From Flammeovirgaceae bacterium (GTDB lineage Bacteria; Bacteroidota; Bacteroidia; Cytophagales; Flammeovirgaceae): DNA of 44,098 nucleotides. The notes beneath the pieces were generated by a model. The model was not told the DNA's origin, did no database searches, and saw only the letters and a program-made list of their open reading frames with translations. The position numbers were made by a program, and so were the translations under genes. The DNA is taken from assembly GCA_019634305.1 (NCBI GenBank), contig JAHQVQ010000070.1, positions 1 through 44,098 on the forward strand. Direction: 5' to 3'. Positions 24,442 through 32,384 of the stretch are shown in pieces (position 1 is the stretch's first letter; every line of letters starts with the position of its first letter).

Positions 24442-25281
24442 TCAAACCTCAATCTCCATCCCTTCTCTGGCCAGGAAACAATTTTTGAAGCGTTGTTGAC
24501 ATTTTTTCTCTACTTCCCTGAGAAATTCATCATTATGATCAGGATCGTGATGGGTCATCACTAGTTTTTTGCAATTGGCTTTTTCTGCTACTTCAATGGC
24601 TTGTTCGTAGCTGCTGTGTCCCCAATTTTTACGATTTAGAAGTTCTTCAGAGGTAAATTGTGCCTCATGAATGAGTAAATCTGCATCTTTGGCAAAAGCT
24701 ACTATTTTTGGATCGAGTTGCTCTCCATGTTCAATGTCGGTACAGATTACTAATGATTTCCCTTCCCAATCTCCTCTATAGCTGAAAGCTCCTCCGGGGT
24801 GTTGATGCTTTTGTATGGAAATTTTTGCATTTAGCAGCACTTCCTTTTCCGTTTCACTTAAAATAAATTCCATTTTAGCACCCATATCATCTAATGAAAT
24901 AGGGAAAAACTCTGATTGCATCTGAGTGCTAAAAAGCCCTCTTAAATCTGCTATTTCCTGTCCCTTTCCCAAAGCCATAATTTTCAATTCCCAGTCTTTA
25001 GTATAGGCAGGATCAAAAAAAGGAAACCCCTGGATATGGTCCCAGTGGAAATGAGTGAAAATTAAGGAGATTTTCTTATTCAGATTTGGAAAATAGTTGG
25101 AAAGTATCTGCTTTCCAAGTTTTCGGATACCAGTACCAGCATCCAATATTGTAAGGCGTTTGGAATTTTCATTAAAAATAGAAATACAGGTAGTATTCCC
25201 CCCAAATTCAAAAAAATCAGGATCGCAGATAGGAATTGACCCTCTGGTGCCATAAAACTTTACTTTAATTTTGGGACTCAT
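24442..25281 (-). CDS. MBL-fold metallo-hydrolase
   Basis: The start is taken at ATG 25281 (279 residues); the longer frame uses a GTG at 25293. It opens with KVKFYGTRGSIP and FGGNTTCISIF, which is characteristic of the PhnP/cyclic-phosphodiesterase-like branch of the metallo-beta-lactamase fold. The metal site HxHxDH is His77, His79, Asp81 and His82 in THFHWDHIQGFPFF. Other metal ligands are expected in LVICTDIEHGE and in MTHHDPDHND near the C-terminus. The substrate is probably a phosphodiester, but this cannot be read from the sequence. It is convergent with the DUF5916 gene, 21 bases apart. Confidence 0.85.
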   Translation of the reverse strand: MSPKIKVKFYGTRGSIPICDPDFFEFGGNTTCISIFNENSKRLTILDAGTGIRKLGKQILSNYFPNLNKKISLIFTHFHWDHIQGFPFFDPAYTKDWELKIMALGKGQEIADLRGLFSTQMQSEFFPISLDDMGAKMEFILSETEKEVLLNAKISIQKHQHPGGAFSYRGDWEGKSLVICTDIEHGEQLDPKIVAFAKDADLLIHEAQFTSEELLNRKNWGHSSYEQAIEVAEKANCKKLVMTHHDPDHNDEFLREVEKKCQQRFKNCFLAREGMEIEV

Positions 25282-25361
25282 ATTAATTTTCACATAAAAA
25301 AAGAATATTACAAAAGATGATGATTTAAAAAACCTGACGGTTGGCTTTAAATTTAAAAATT

Positions 25362-26384
25362 CTAATTTACAATTCCCTTTGTAGACTCTCGAATAATTAG
25401 TTTGGTAGGAAGAATTTTCGTTAAAATTTCCGGCTCATCTGTTTTCAGTTGATAAAAAAACATTTTTGCCGCTTCCTGTCCCATTTGAAATGCAGGTTGT
25501 TCAATAGTTGTCAGTTTGGGATTTAGCAGTTTGGCATAGGGTTCATCATTAAAACCAATCACACTGATATCCTCAGGAATCCTCAATCCCTTCTCCCGAA
25601 TGGCAGCCATAGTGCCCATCCCTATCCTGTCGTTAATACAAAAAAATGCATCTGGAGGTTCAGGCATTTCCAACATTTTTTTAGCATTTGAAAAACCCAT
25701 ATCCGATCCAAATTTACAATGACTTACCAGTTTTCGATCGAAAGAAACACCTGCTTCTGCCAATGCCTTTTGGTAGCCTTTTTTTCTGGCATTGCCAATA
25801 GGTAAACTTTCTGGCCCCTGTAAATAGGCAATTCTTTTACAGCCAGTGTCAATAAGATGAGCAACTGCTACTCTTCCTGCCTCCACATTGTCAATCATCA
25901 CTTTCGAAACATTGGGTACATTAAATCCTCTATCGAATAACACCATTGGCATTCCAGCTTCCAGGATATTGTAAAAATGGCTCATTTGCTGGGTCTCTCC
26001 GGAAATAGAAGAAATTATACCATCCACCTGACTGGCCATCAGAAATTCACAGTGCAAAATTTCCCGCTCATAAGATTCATGAGTCTGACATATGATCAGA
26101 TTAAACCCTTCTTTTAATAATATATCCTCTAAACCTTTTATTAAGGTAGCATTAAAATAATAGGAAACTTCAGGAACTATCACTCCTACAGTAAAACTTT
26201 TCTGCTTTATTAGCCTTTTGGCTACCAGGTTCGGTTTATAATTCCATTTTTTGGCCAATTCCCAAATCGCTTTTTTGGTCTCCTCCCCAATCTGATAACT
26301 ATCTTGCAATGCTCTGGAAATTGTAGAAGGAGAAACTTTTAATTCTTTGGCTAAATCTTTTATAGTTACCCTCTTTGGTTTCAT
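25362..26384 (-). CDS. LacI-family transcriptional regulator of the D-apiose locus
   Basis: The 340-residue protein has the LacI helix-turn-helix at residues 5-27 (VTIKDLAKELKVSPSTISRA) and the hinge region near 50-60. A periplasmic-binding-protein-like sensor domain follows (VGVIVPEVSYYFNATLIKGL, MVLFDRGFNVPNVSKVMIDN, DAFFCINDRIGMGTMAAIRE, ISVIGFNDEPYAKLLNPKLT). It is divergent from the apiose genes, with a 20-bp perfect palindrome in between that is a natural operator. It most likely represses the pathway until D-apiose or an intermediate is present; the inducer is inferred. Confidence 0.88.
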   Translation of the reverse strand: MKPKRVTIKDLAKELKVSPSTISRALQDSYQIGEETKKAIWELAKKWNYKPNLVAKRLIKQKSFTVGVIVPEVSYYFNATLIKGLEDILLKEGFNLIICQTHESYEREILHCEFLMASQVDGIISSISGETQQMSHFYNILEAGMPMVLFDRGFNVPNVSKVMIDNVEAGRVAVAHLIDTGCKRIAYLQGPESLPIGNARKKGYQKALAEAGVSFDRKLVSHCKFGSDMGFSNAKKMLEMPEPPDAFFCINDRIGMGTMAAIREKGLRIPEDISVIGFNDEPYAKLLNPKLTTIEQPAFQMGQEAAKMFFYQLKTDEPEILTKILPTKLIIRESTKGIVN

Positions 26385-26514
26385 TTAAATTGAAATTTGA
26401 AGTTAGAATTCGGTGACTGGAAGATATTCCTAAGTATTTAAACTAATTTCAAAAAACTCCCTACAATATATCACTACATTAATTCTCATTAACAGCCCTC
26501 ACAACGGCTCAATG

Positions 26515-26545
26515 TTTACGCAATTTTACGCAAACCTTTGCGTAA
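26515..26545. promoter_or_regulatory. LacI-type operator: 20-bp palindrome plus an extra half-site
   Basis: TTACGCAAACCTTTGCGTAA (26526-26545) is a perfect inverted repeat with 9-bp arms and a two-base centre. An additional half-site, TTTACGCAA, lies just upstream at 26515-26523. The size and symmetry fit LacI-family operators, and the site is in the 266-bp gap between the divergent regulator and apsD. The regulator probably controls both directions. Confidence 0.7.
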
Positions 26546-26650
26546 CTTCCACCCATATTTCTTTTTTTAATCTCAAAAAAAGATGAAAATTGTCCTTTAA
26601 GGGTAGCGAACTAATTCTTTAATTCGCAGTTGCTATAATCATCATTGAAA

Positions 26651-27673
26651 ATGAAGAAATTACGATTTGCTGTAATGGGATGTGGCTTTTGGGCAAAATT
26701 CCAAATTGGAGCATGGATGGAGTTGAATGAACATGTAGAACTAATTGCCCTTTACAATAGAACCCTATCTAAAGCCGAACACCTTGCAGAATTGTATAAT
26801 GTTCCGGCCGTTTATGATGAGGCCGAAAAATTATTGGATAATGAAAAGCTGGATTTTATCGATATCATTACCGATGTAGAGACCCATCCTGTTTTCACCA
26901 AAATGGCAGCCAAAAGAGGTATTAATATAATTTGCCAAAAACCCATGGCACCTACTTTCCAACAAGCCAGGGACATGATGGAAACCTGTCGGACAAATAA
27001 AGTTGATTTTTACATTCATGAAAATTTCCGTTGGCAAAAACCTATCAGGTTATTAAAAGAAAAATTAGCTTCTGGAATCATTGGAAAGCCTTTTAAAGCC
27101 AATATCTCATTTTGCAATAGTTTTCCTGTTTTTGATAACCAGCCATTTCTTGCTGAACTGGAACAGTTTATCATCACCGATTTAGGTTCGCATATTTTGG
27201 ATGTTTCTCGATGCTTGTTTGGAGAAGCCAAATCACTTCAATGTAAAACACAGCGAGTAAACCCTAATATTAAGGGAGAGGATGTCGCCAATGTTTTTAT
27301 GGAAATGGAAGATGGCTTGCATTGTTATGCAGAAATGTCATATGCTTCCATTTTAGAAGAGGAGCGATTTCCACAAACTTTTGTATTAATCGAAGGGGAT
27401 AAAGGATCATTATATCTGGGGCCTGATTTTGAAATTAGAATCACTACAAAATCAGGAACTACAAAAGAATTGGTGGAACCGGTAATGTACGATTGGGTGG
27501 ATCCAGATTATGCTGTTGTACATTCTAGTATTTTCGATTGCAATGAGGACATTTTAATGGGAATGTTAGGAAAAAAAGTAGCTGAAACCACAGGGGAAGA
27601 TAATTTCAAAACTGTTCAATTAGTCTTTGATTCCTATCATTCTGCAGCAGAGAGTAGTATCATCAAATATTAA
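26651..27673 (+). CDS. apsD: D-apiose dehydrogenase, Gfo/Idh/MocA family
   Basis: I start the gene at ATG 26651; the longest frame uses a TTG two codons earlier. The 340-residue cytoplasmic protein has the Rossmann motif FAVMGCGFWAKFQIGAW and the cofactor/active-site motif ICQKPMAP (QKP in place of the common EKP). The stretches FYIHENFRWQKPIRLLK, FNGF-like NSFPVFDNQPFLAELEQF and TDLGSHILDVSRCLFGEA follow. As I recall the family, these are the features of ApsD, which oxidises D-apiose to D-apionolactone with NAD. The gene is first in a compact run containing all later enzymes of apionate breakdown, which strongly supports the call. No Tat or signal peptide is present. Confidence 0.78.
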   Translation: MKKLRFAVMGCGFWAKFQIGAWMELNEHVELIALYNRTLSKAEHLAELYNVPAVYDEAEKLLDNEKLDFIDIITDVETHPVFTKMAAKRGINIICQKPMAPTFQQARDMMETCRTNKVDFYIHENFRWQKPIRLLKEKLASGIIGKPFKANISFCNSFPVFDNQPFLAELEQFIITDLGSHILDVSRCLFGEAKSLQCKTQRVNPNIKGEDVANVFMEMEDGLHCYAEMSYASILEEERFPQTFVLIEGDKGSLYLGPDFEIRITTKSGTTKELVEPVMYDWVDPDYAVVHSSIFDCNEDILMGMLGKKVAETTGEDNFKTVQLVFDSYHSAAESSIIKY

Positions 27674-27683
27674 GTACTTAAAA

Positions 27684-28496
27684 ATGAGATTTGGAATAGG
27701 GACATATGCTTTTGCCTGGTCTATTGGTGTTCTGGAAAATATGCCGGAAAACCCGATGACGGTTTTCCAATTTTTGGAGGAGGCCAAAACTCTAGGTGCA
27801 GACTGTGTACAAATAGCAGACAACATTCCATTAGATCAATTTAGTCCATCTGAGTTAAATCAGATAAAAGGAAAAGCAGAGCAACTGGATTTGGAAATTG
27901 AGGTTGGCGTAAGAGGACTACTACCATATAATATCAACAAATATCTTGAATTGGCTGATTTTTTCAATTCTCCAATTTTAAGGATGGTAATATATACCCA
28001 TGAGTATCAACCAGAAATTCCGGGAATAATTGATTTAATCAATTCATATCTTCCAGCCTTTAGAGCCAAAAATGTGAAATTGGCTATTGAAAACCATGAC
28101 AGACTTAAAGCAGCCAATTTCTTAGAAATCATAAAAAATACTGATGAAAAACAAGTAGGTATCTGCCTTGATTCTGCCAATTCGATTGGGGCTGATGAAG
28201 GATTTGCAGAGGTAGTCCACCAGCTTCTCCCCTACACTATTAATCTGCATGTAAAAGACTATTCCATAAAAAGATTAAGTCATAATATGGGCTTTTCCAT
28301 TACAGGCACACCTACAGGAAAAGGCAGGTTGCCGGTGGATTGGCTAATTGAAGAATTAGAAAAATTGGGGAATTGCCAAAGTGCAATTCTGGAATTATGG
28401 CCTGCTCCTGAAAATCATATTCAGGAGACAGTTGCAAAAGAACGGGCTTGGGCTGAACAAAGTGCTAAATTTTTAAAAGCAGCATTAAAAAAATAA
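27684..28496 (+). CDS. oiaC: TIM-barrel protein, probable 3-oxo-isoapionate decarboxylase (OiaC-like)
   Basis: ATG 27684 is chosen, 10 bases after apsD; the longer frame overlaps apsD without homology support. The 270-residue protein is a xylose-isomerase-like/AP-endonuclease-2 TIM barrel: MRFGIGTYAFAWSIGV, then VQIADNIPLDQFS, LAIENHDRLKA, VGICLDSANSIGA and INLHVKDYSIKR. The Glu, Asp, His and Glu in the last motifs would bind a metal ion. In known D-apiose loci a protein of this type decarboxylates 3-oxo-isoapionate to L-erythrulose. An isomerase or epimerase role cannot be excluded, particularly because the locus also has the kinase/RuBisCO-like route for the same compound. Confidence 0.6.
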   Translation: MRFGIGTYAFAWSIGVLENMPENPMTVFQFLEEAKTLGADCVQIADNIPLDQFSPSELNQIKGKAEQLDLEIEVGVRGLLPYNINKYLELADFFNSPILRMVIYTHEYQPEIPGIIDLINSYLPAFRAKNVKLAIENHDRLKAANFLEIIKNTDEKQVGICLDSANSIGADEGFAEVVHQLLPYTINLHVKDYSIKRLSHNMGFSITGTPTGKGRLPVDWLIEELEKLGNCQSAILELWPAPENHIQETVAKERAWAEQSAKFLKAALKK

Positions 28497-28500
28497 AGAA

Positions 28501-29760
28501 ATGGAAGGAAAAAGGATAAAAGCCAACTACTTGATTGAGACCGCCTTTCCGCTTGAAAAAGCTGCAGAAACTATGGCTGGTGAACAATCTTGTGGAACTT
28601 TTGTCCGCACTCCAGGAGAGACTCAAGAACTAAAAGAAAACCACAGTGCCAGAGTGGAAAGTATCACTGAACTCAATTATGAGGGAGAACCATCTTTACC
28701 AGGAGCCAAATTTCCCAAAGAAAATGGTAAAGTAAGAAGAGGGTTGGTTGCTTTAAGCTGGCCATTGGAAAATATTGGGTTTCATCTACCCAACCTGATG
28801 GCGACTGTAGCTGGAAATTTATTTGAACTAGGGGCTTTTTCAGGCTTAAAGTTATTGGATTTTGATTTACCTGACGATTTTTCTCAAAAGTACACAGGTC
28901 CGAAATTTGGAATTGACGGTACCAGAAAATTAACTCAGGTGGAAAACCGACCTATCATTGGAACCATCATCAAACCAAGTGTGGGATTAACCCCTGAAGC
29001 CACTGCCCAACAAACCAAAACACTTATTGAAGCTGGTCTGGATTTTCTTAAAGACGATGAATTGATGGGAGATGCCCCACATTCCCCTTTCGAGAAAAGA
29101 GCAGATGCGGTAATGGAGGTCATTAATTGTCATGCCCAAAAAACTGGTAAAAAGGCCATGTTTGCCTTTAACATCAGTGGAGGTATTGATGAAATGAAAA
29201 GGAGACACGATTATGTGTTAGAAAAAGGAGGAACTTGTGTGATGGTAAGCATCAATTGGGTGGGAATAAGTGGTTTATTAAAATTGAATGAATTCACCCA
29301 ATTACCCATTCACGGACATAGAAATGGTTGGGGAATGTTCACCCGATCACCAATTTTGGGAATGGAATTTCAAGCTTATCAAAAATTATGGAGACTAGCC
29401 GGAGTGGATCATTTGCACACCAACGGTATCCGAAACAAGTTTTGCGAGACTGATGAATCAGTAATTAAATCTATTCAGGCTTGTTTATCCGAATTTATTG
29501 GCACAAAAAATCCAATGCCAGTCCTGTCCTCAGGGCAATGGGCAGGACAAACCGTTGATACTTATCATGCCATCAAAAGCACTGATGTGATGTATGTCTG
29601 TGGCGGTGGAATAGTGGCACACCCAGATGGAATTGGGGCTGGAGTAAAAAGTTTAATGCAAGGATGGGAGGCAGCTATAAATGGAATTGATTTGGAAACC
29701 TATGCCAGGGATCATAGCGAATTAAAAACTGCTTTAAAATTTTATGGGAATCTATCATGA
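28501..29760 (+). CDS. RuBisCO-like protein acting on 3-oxo-isoapionate-4-phosphate
   Basis: The 419-residue protein is a RuBisCO large-subunit homologue. The metal-binding motif is intact: Lys184, Asp186 and Glu187 in DFLKDDE, equivalent to the carbamylated Lys201 region of RuBisCO. Lys158 in GTIIKPS matches Lys175, but the partner Lys177 is Ser160. His273-Arg274 (HGHRN), Lys313 (loop 6) and the SSG/GGG phosphate-binding stretches are kept, so it is probably an active enzyme but not a CO2-fixing RuBisCO. In D-apiose loci such proteins act on 3-oxo-isoapionate-4-phosphate, either as decarboxylase (OiaX) or as transcarboxylase/hydrolase giving 3-phosphoglycerate and glycolate. The subtype cannot be told here. 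The stop overlaps the kinase start. Confidence 0.8.
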   Translation: MEGKRIKANYLIETAFPLEKAAETMAGEQSCGTFVRTPGETQELKENHSARVESITELNYEGEPSLPGAKFPKENGKVRRGLVALSWPLENIGFHLPNLMATVAGNLFELGAFSGLKLLDFDLPDDFSQKYTGPKFGIDGTRKLTQVENRPIIGTIIKPSVGLTPEATAQQTKTLIEAGLDFLKDDELMGDAPHSPFEKRADAVMEVINCHAQKTGKKAMFAFNISGGIDEMKRRHDYVLEKGGTCVMVSINWVGISGLLKLNEFTQLPIHGHRNGWGMFTRSPILGMEFQAYQKLWRLAGVDHLHTNGIRNKFCETDESVIKSIQACLSEFIGTKNPMPVLSSGQWAGQTVDTYHAIKSTDVMYVCGGGIVAHPDGIGAGVKSLMQGWEAAINGIDLETYARDHSELKTALKFYGNLS

Positions 29761-31139
29761 AGCAGCTCAACAATGACATATGGCTAAGCTATTATGGTGA
29801 TGATTTCACTGGTTCCACCGATGTGATGGAAACCCTGGCCTTGAATGGAATTCCTACCGCATTGTTCTTGCAACCTCCTACAAGTGAAGAAGTTAAAAAC
29901 TTTAAGCTTAAAAAAAATATTGGAGAAAAAACTTTAAAAGCATTTGGGGTAGCTGGAATTTCTCGAAGTCTAAATAAACAGGAAATGGAAAAGGAGTTAC
30001 TCCCTGTTTTTGAAAAAATCAGCCAGATTCCAACAGATTTCTTTCAATACAAAGTCTGCTCAACACTGGATTCCGCCCCGGATAAAGGCAATATCGGTTG
30101 GGCAACTGAATTGGCAGAACGTTTTTTCCCATCAGCAACTATTCCCATAATTATTGGAGCTCCTTTCCTTAATCGATTTGTGGTATTTGGAAATTTATTT
30201 GCCAGAATTGGTGAGGAAACCTACAGACTTGATCGCCATCCGGTTATGTCGAATCATCCAATTACTCCTATGCAGGAAAGTGATATTCGCAGACATCTGG
30301 CATTACAATCTGATAAAAAATGCCAGCTTTTTGATTTACATCATTTTGGATTAGAGGAAGAAAAAAGGAATGAAAAAATAGATGAGCTTTCTCACAACCT
30401 GGGAGATTTTTTGTTATTTGATACTTTTGATCAAAGCCATCTGGAAATAGCAGGATCCCTAATTTTTAAAATAAAGCAAAAAAAAACTCAGCTGTTAGTG
30501 GGTTCCTCAGGAATCAATTACGCTTTGGCCAAATATCTTCAAAATACAGGTACAATTAAAAAAGAAGATAAACCTCCAAAAGCAAATAAGGCGGCTCAAA
30601 TTATAGTAGTAGCAGGAAGTTGTTCTCCAATCACTGCAAACCAATTGAATTATGCATCGGAAATGGGATTTAAGGAACTACAAATTGATGTCATTGACCT
30701 TTTAAATCATCCTGAAGAAGAAATTTCTAGTATTGTTGAAATAGCATCTCAATTACTCTCAGAAAATAAAAGCCTCACAATTTTTTCGGCTAAAGGACCT
30801 AAAGATAATTCCATAGCTAAGGTAAACCAATGGATGATTGAAAATGGAAATGACAATTCAGGTAAAATTATTGGGGAAGCATTAGGCAAAATTGTAAAAA
30901 AGCTTTTAGAAGAAAATGGAAAAATAAGAGTAGTTGCAGCTGGAGGAGATACTTCAGGATATCTAGCCAGACAATTGGAGATTTATGCCCTGGAAACCCT
31001 TTACCCAATCGCACCAGGGGCACCATTGTGTGTAGCCCATTCCCATAACCCGCAATTCGATGGGTTGGAAATTTCCCTGAAAGGTGGGCAAAACGGAAAA
31101 GAAAATTATTTCCAAGCCATATTGAATGGTCAATCTTAA
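29757..31139 (+). CDS. oiaK: DUF1537-family sugar-acid kinase, probable 3-oxo-isoapionate kinase
   Basis: The 460-residue protein has the two-domain DUF1537 layout. The N-terminal substrate domain contains YYGDDFTGSTDVMETLALNG and the C-terminal nucleotide domain contains IVVAGSCSPITANQLNYA, RVVAAGGDTSGYLARQL and LEISLKGGQNGKENYF. The family phosphorylates four- and five-carbon sugar acids. In this setting the substrate is expected to be 3-oxo-isoapionate, feeding the RuBisCO-like enzyme. Its ATG overlaps the RuBisCO-like stop (ATGA), so the two proteins are translationally coupled. Confidence 0.75.
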   Translation: MKQLNNDIWLSYYGDDFTGSTDVMETLALNGIPTALFLQPPTSEEVKNFKLKKNIGEKTLKAFGVAGISRSLNKQEMEKELLPVFEKISQIPTDFFQYKVCSTLDSAPDKGNIGWATELAERFFPSATIPIIIGAPFLNRFVVFGNLFARIGEETYRLDRHPVMSNHPITPMQESDIRRHLALQSDKKCQLFDLHHFGLEEEKRNEKIDELSHNLGDFLLFDTFDQSHLEIAGSLIFKIKQKKTQLLVGSSGINYALAKYLQNTGTIKKEDKPPKANKAAQIIVVAGSCSPITANQLNYASEMGFKELQIDVIDLLNHPEEEISSIVEIASQLLSENKSLTIFSAKGPKDNSIAKVNQWMIENGNDNSGKIIGEALGKIVKKLLEENGKIRVVAAGGDTSGYLARQLEIYALETLYPIAPGAPLCVAHSHNPQFDGLEISLKGGQNGKENYFQAILNGQS

Positions 31140-31177
31140 CTCATAAAATATTAAGCATAATCTAAAACACAAAAAAA

Positions 31178-32005
31178 ATGACAAAAGTAACTATTGTTGG
31201 TGCAGGAGGAAAAATGGGTTGCAGACTTACGGACAATCTAAAAGATTCCAATTTTGACATGACTTACCTTGAAGTCAGTCCGGAAGGAATAGAAAGAGTA
31301 AAATCCAGAGGAGTGGAAGTTTCACAAGCCAAAGATGTAGTGCCAGAGGCTGATTATGTAATTTTCGCTGTTCCGGATATTGCCATCAAATCGGTCACTT
31401 CTAAAATTGTACCTATGATGAAACCTGGAGCAGTTGGAGTAAGTCTTGACCCAGCAGCACCATTAGCTGGACACCTTTTTGCCCGTGAAGATATTTCTTA
31501 TTTCGCTTCGCATCCTTCTCATCCCTCAGTGTTCAATTGGGAGCCTAATGAAAAAGCACATCTCGATTATTTTGGAGGAATTTCCGCTAAGCAAAGTATT
31601 GTTTGTGCTTTAGTTCAGGGACCAGAAGAAGTGTATCAAGCAGCAGAAGAATTGGCCAAAATCATGTTTGCTCCTGTCACTGTTTCCCACAAAATCACTA
31701 TTGAGCAAATGGGTATTTTGGAACCTGCACTTTCCGAGACTTTCGGTGCTGCAGTTGTTACTGTATTAAAAGAAGGAGTGGATAGAGTAGTAGAATTGGG
31801 AGTTCCCAAAGAAGCCGCTTATGATTTCTTTTTAGGACACATCAATATAGAATTGGCACTGCTTTTCAATCAATTACCAGGTGGCCAATTTTCCGATGCT
31901 GCTTTGAAAGCTATAAATATTGGAAAAGGTTTAATTTTCAGGGATAACTGGAAGGATGTATTTGAATCCAAAAGTGTAAAGGAACAGATTAATGCAATTA
32001 CTTGA
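31178..32005 (+). CDS. apnO: D-apionate oxidoisomerase
   Basis: The 275-residue protein has an N-terminal Rossmann fold (VTIVGAGGKMG, residues 5-14). A C-terminal helical domain related to 6-phosphogluconate dehydrogenase and ketol-acid reductoisomerase follows, with FASHPSHPSVFNWEP and MGILEPALSETFGAAVV. Within the apiose locus this architecture marks ApnO. ApnO oxidises D-apionate and migrates its hydroxymethyl group to give 3-oxo-isoapionate. The gene starts 38 bases after the kinase. It is the last gene before the inserted miniature element. Confidence 0.78.
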   Translation: MTKVTIVGAGGKMGCRLTDNLKDSNFDMTYLEVSPEGIERVKSRGVEVSQAKDVVPEADYVIFAVPDIAIKSVTSKIVPMMKPGAVGVSLDPAAPLAGHLFAREDISYFASHPSHPSVFNWEPNEKAHLDYFGGISAKQSIVCALVQGPEEVYQAAEELAKIMFAPVTVSHKITIEQMGILEPALSETFGAAVVTVLKEGVDRVVELGVPKEAAYDFFLGHINIELALLFNQLPGGQFSDAALKAINIGKGLIFRDNWKDVFESKSVKEQINAIT

Positions 32006-32384
32006 TAAGGGAAAAAATATTCTCTGGATGGTTGGGGATGATCGTAATACTGAAAATGATGAAAGTTTTATATTAGCAATATATCCCTAGGTTAAACGCA
32101 TCAAATTTTTAGATAGCTCTTAGAAGGAAGTTAGAACAGGTTTTAATAATTTTATTTTTTGAATTAAAAAATAAAATCGAGCCTCATAAGCTCCAAATAG
32201 TGTTTGAATATTTTCATGCGTTTAACCTAATATATCCCTTATGGCAGAAATTTCTCCTTAAATATTAGTAAATTGAAGTCAAAGAAATGGGTCTGCACCC
32301 AGTATAGGAGAGAGTTTGGAATTGGAAGAAATTAGTTGTGAGCTTTCAAAAAGCTTCAGTTTTTATAAAACGAGTAAATAGAAA
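32006..32384. other. 379-bp gap inside the apiose gene run
   Basis: The gap between apnO and apnL has no gene. It holds the 140-bp MITE-like element (32089-32228) with its flanking duplication, listed separately. The remaining parts are AT-rich without a recognisable promoter. Confidence 0.7.
32089..32228. mobile_element. 140-bp MITE-like element with 13-bp TIRs and 11-bp target duplication
   Basis: The ends are AGGTTAAACGCAT (32089-32101) and the exact reverse complement ATGCGTTTAACCT (32216-32228). Directly outside on both sides is the same 11-mer, AATATATCCCT (32078-32088 and 32229-32239), as left by a transposition event. No transposase is encoded. In the middle a perfect 12-bp AT-only hairpin (32149-32160 with 32166-32177, loop GAATT) is present. 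A target duplication of about 11 bp would fit mobilisation by an IS4-type transposase, which is an inference. Confidence 0.8.

Noticed and set aside
32089-32228. Reading the 140-bp element as a riboswitch or attenuator for apnL
   Set aside because: The flanking 11-bp duplication and terminal inverted repeats are explained by transposition; no riboswitch core motif was seen.
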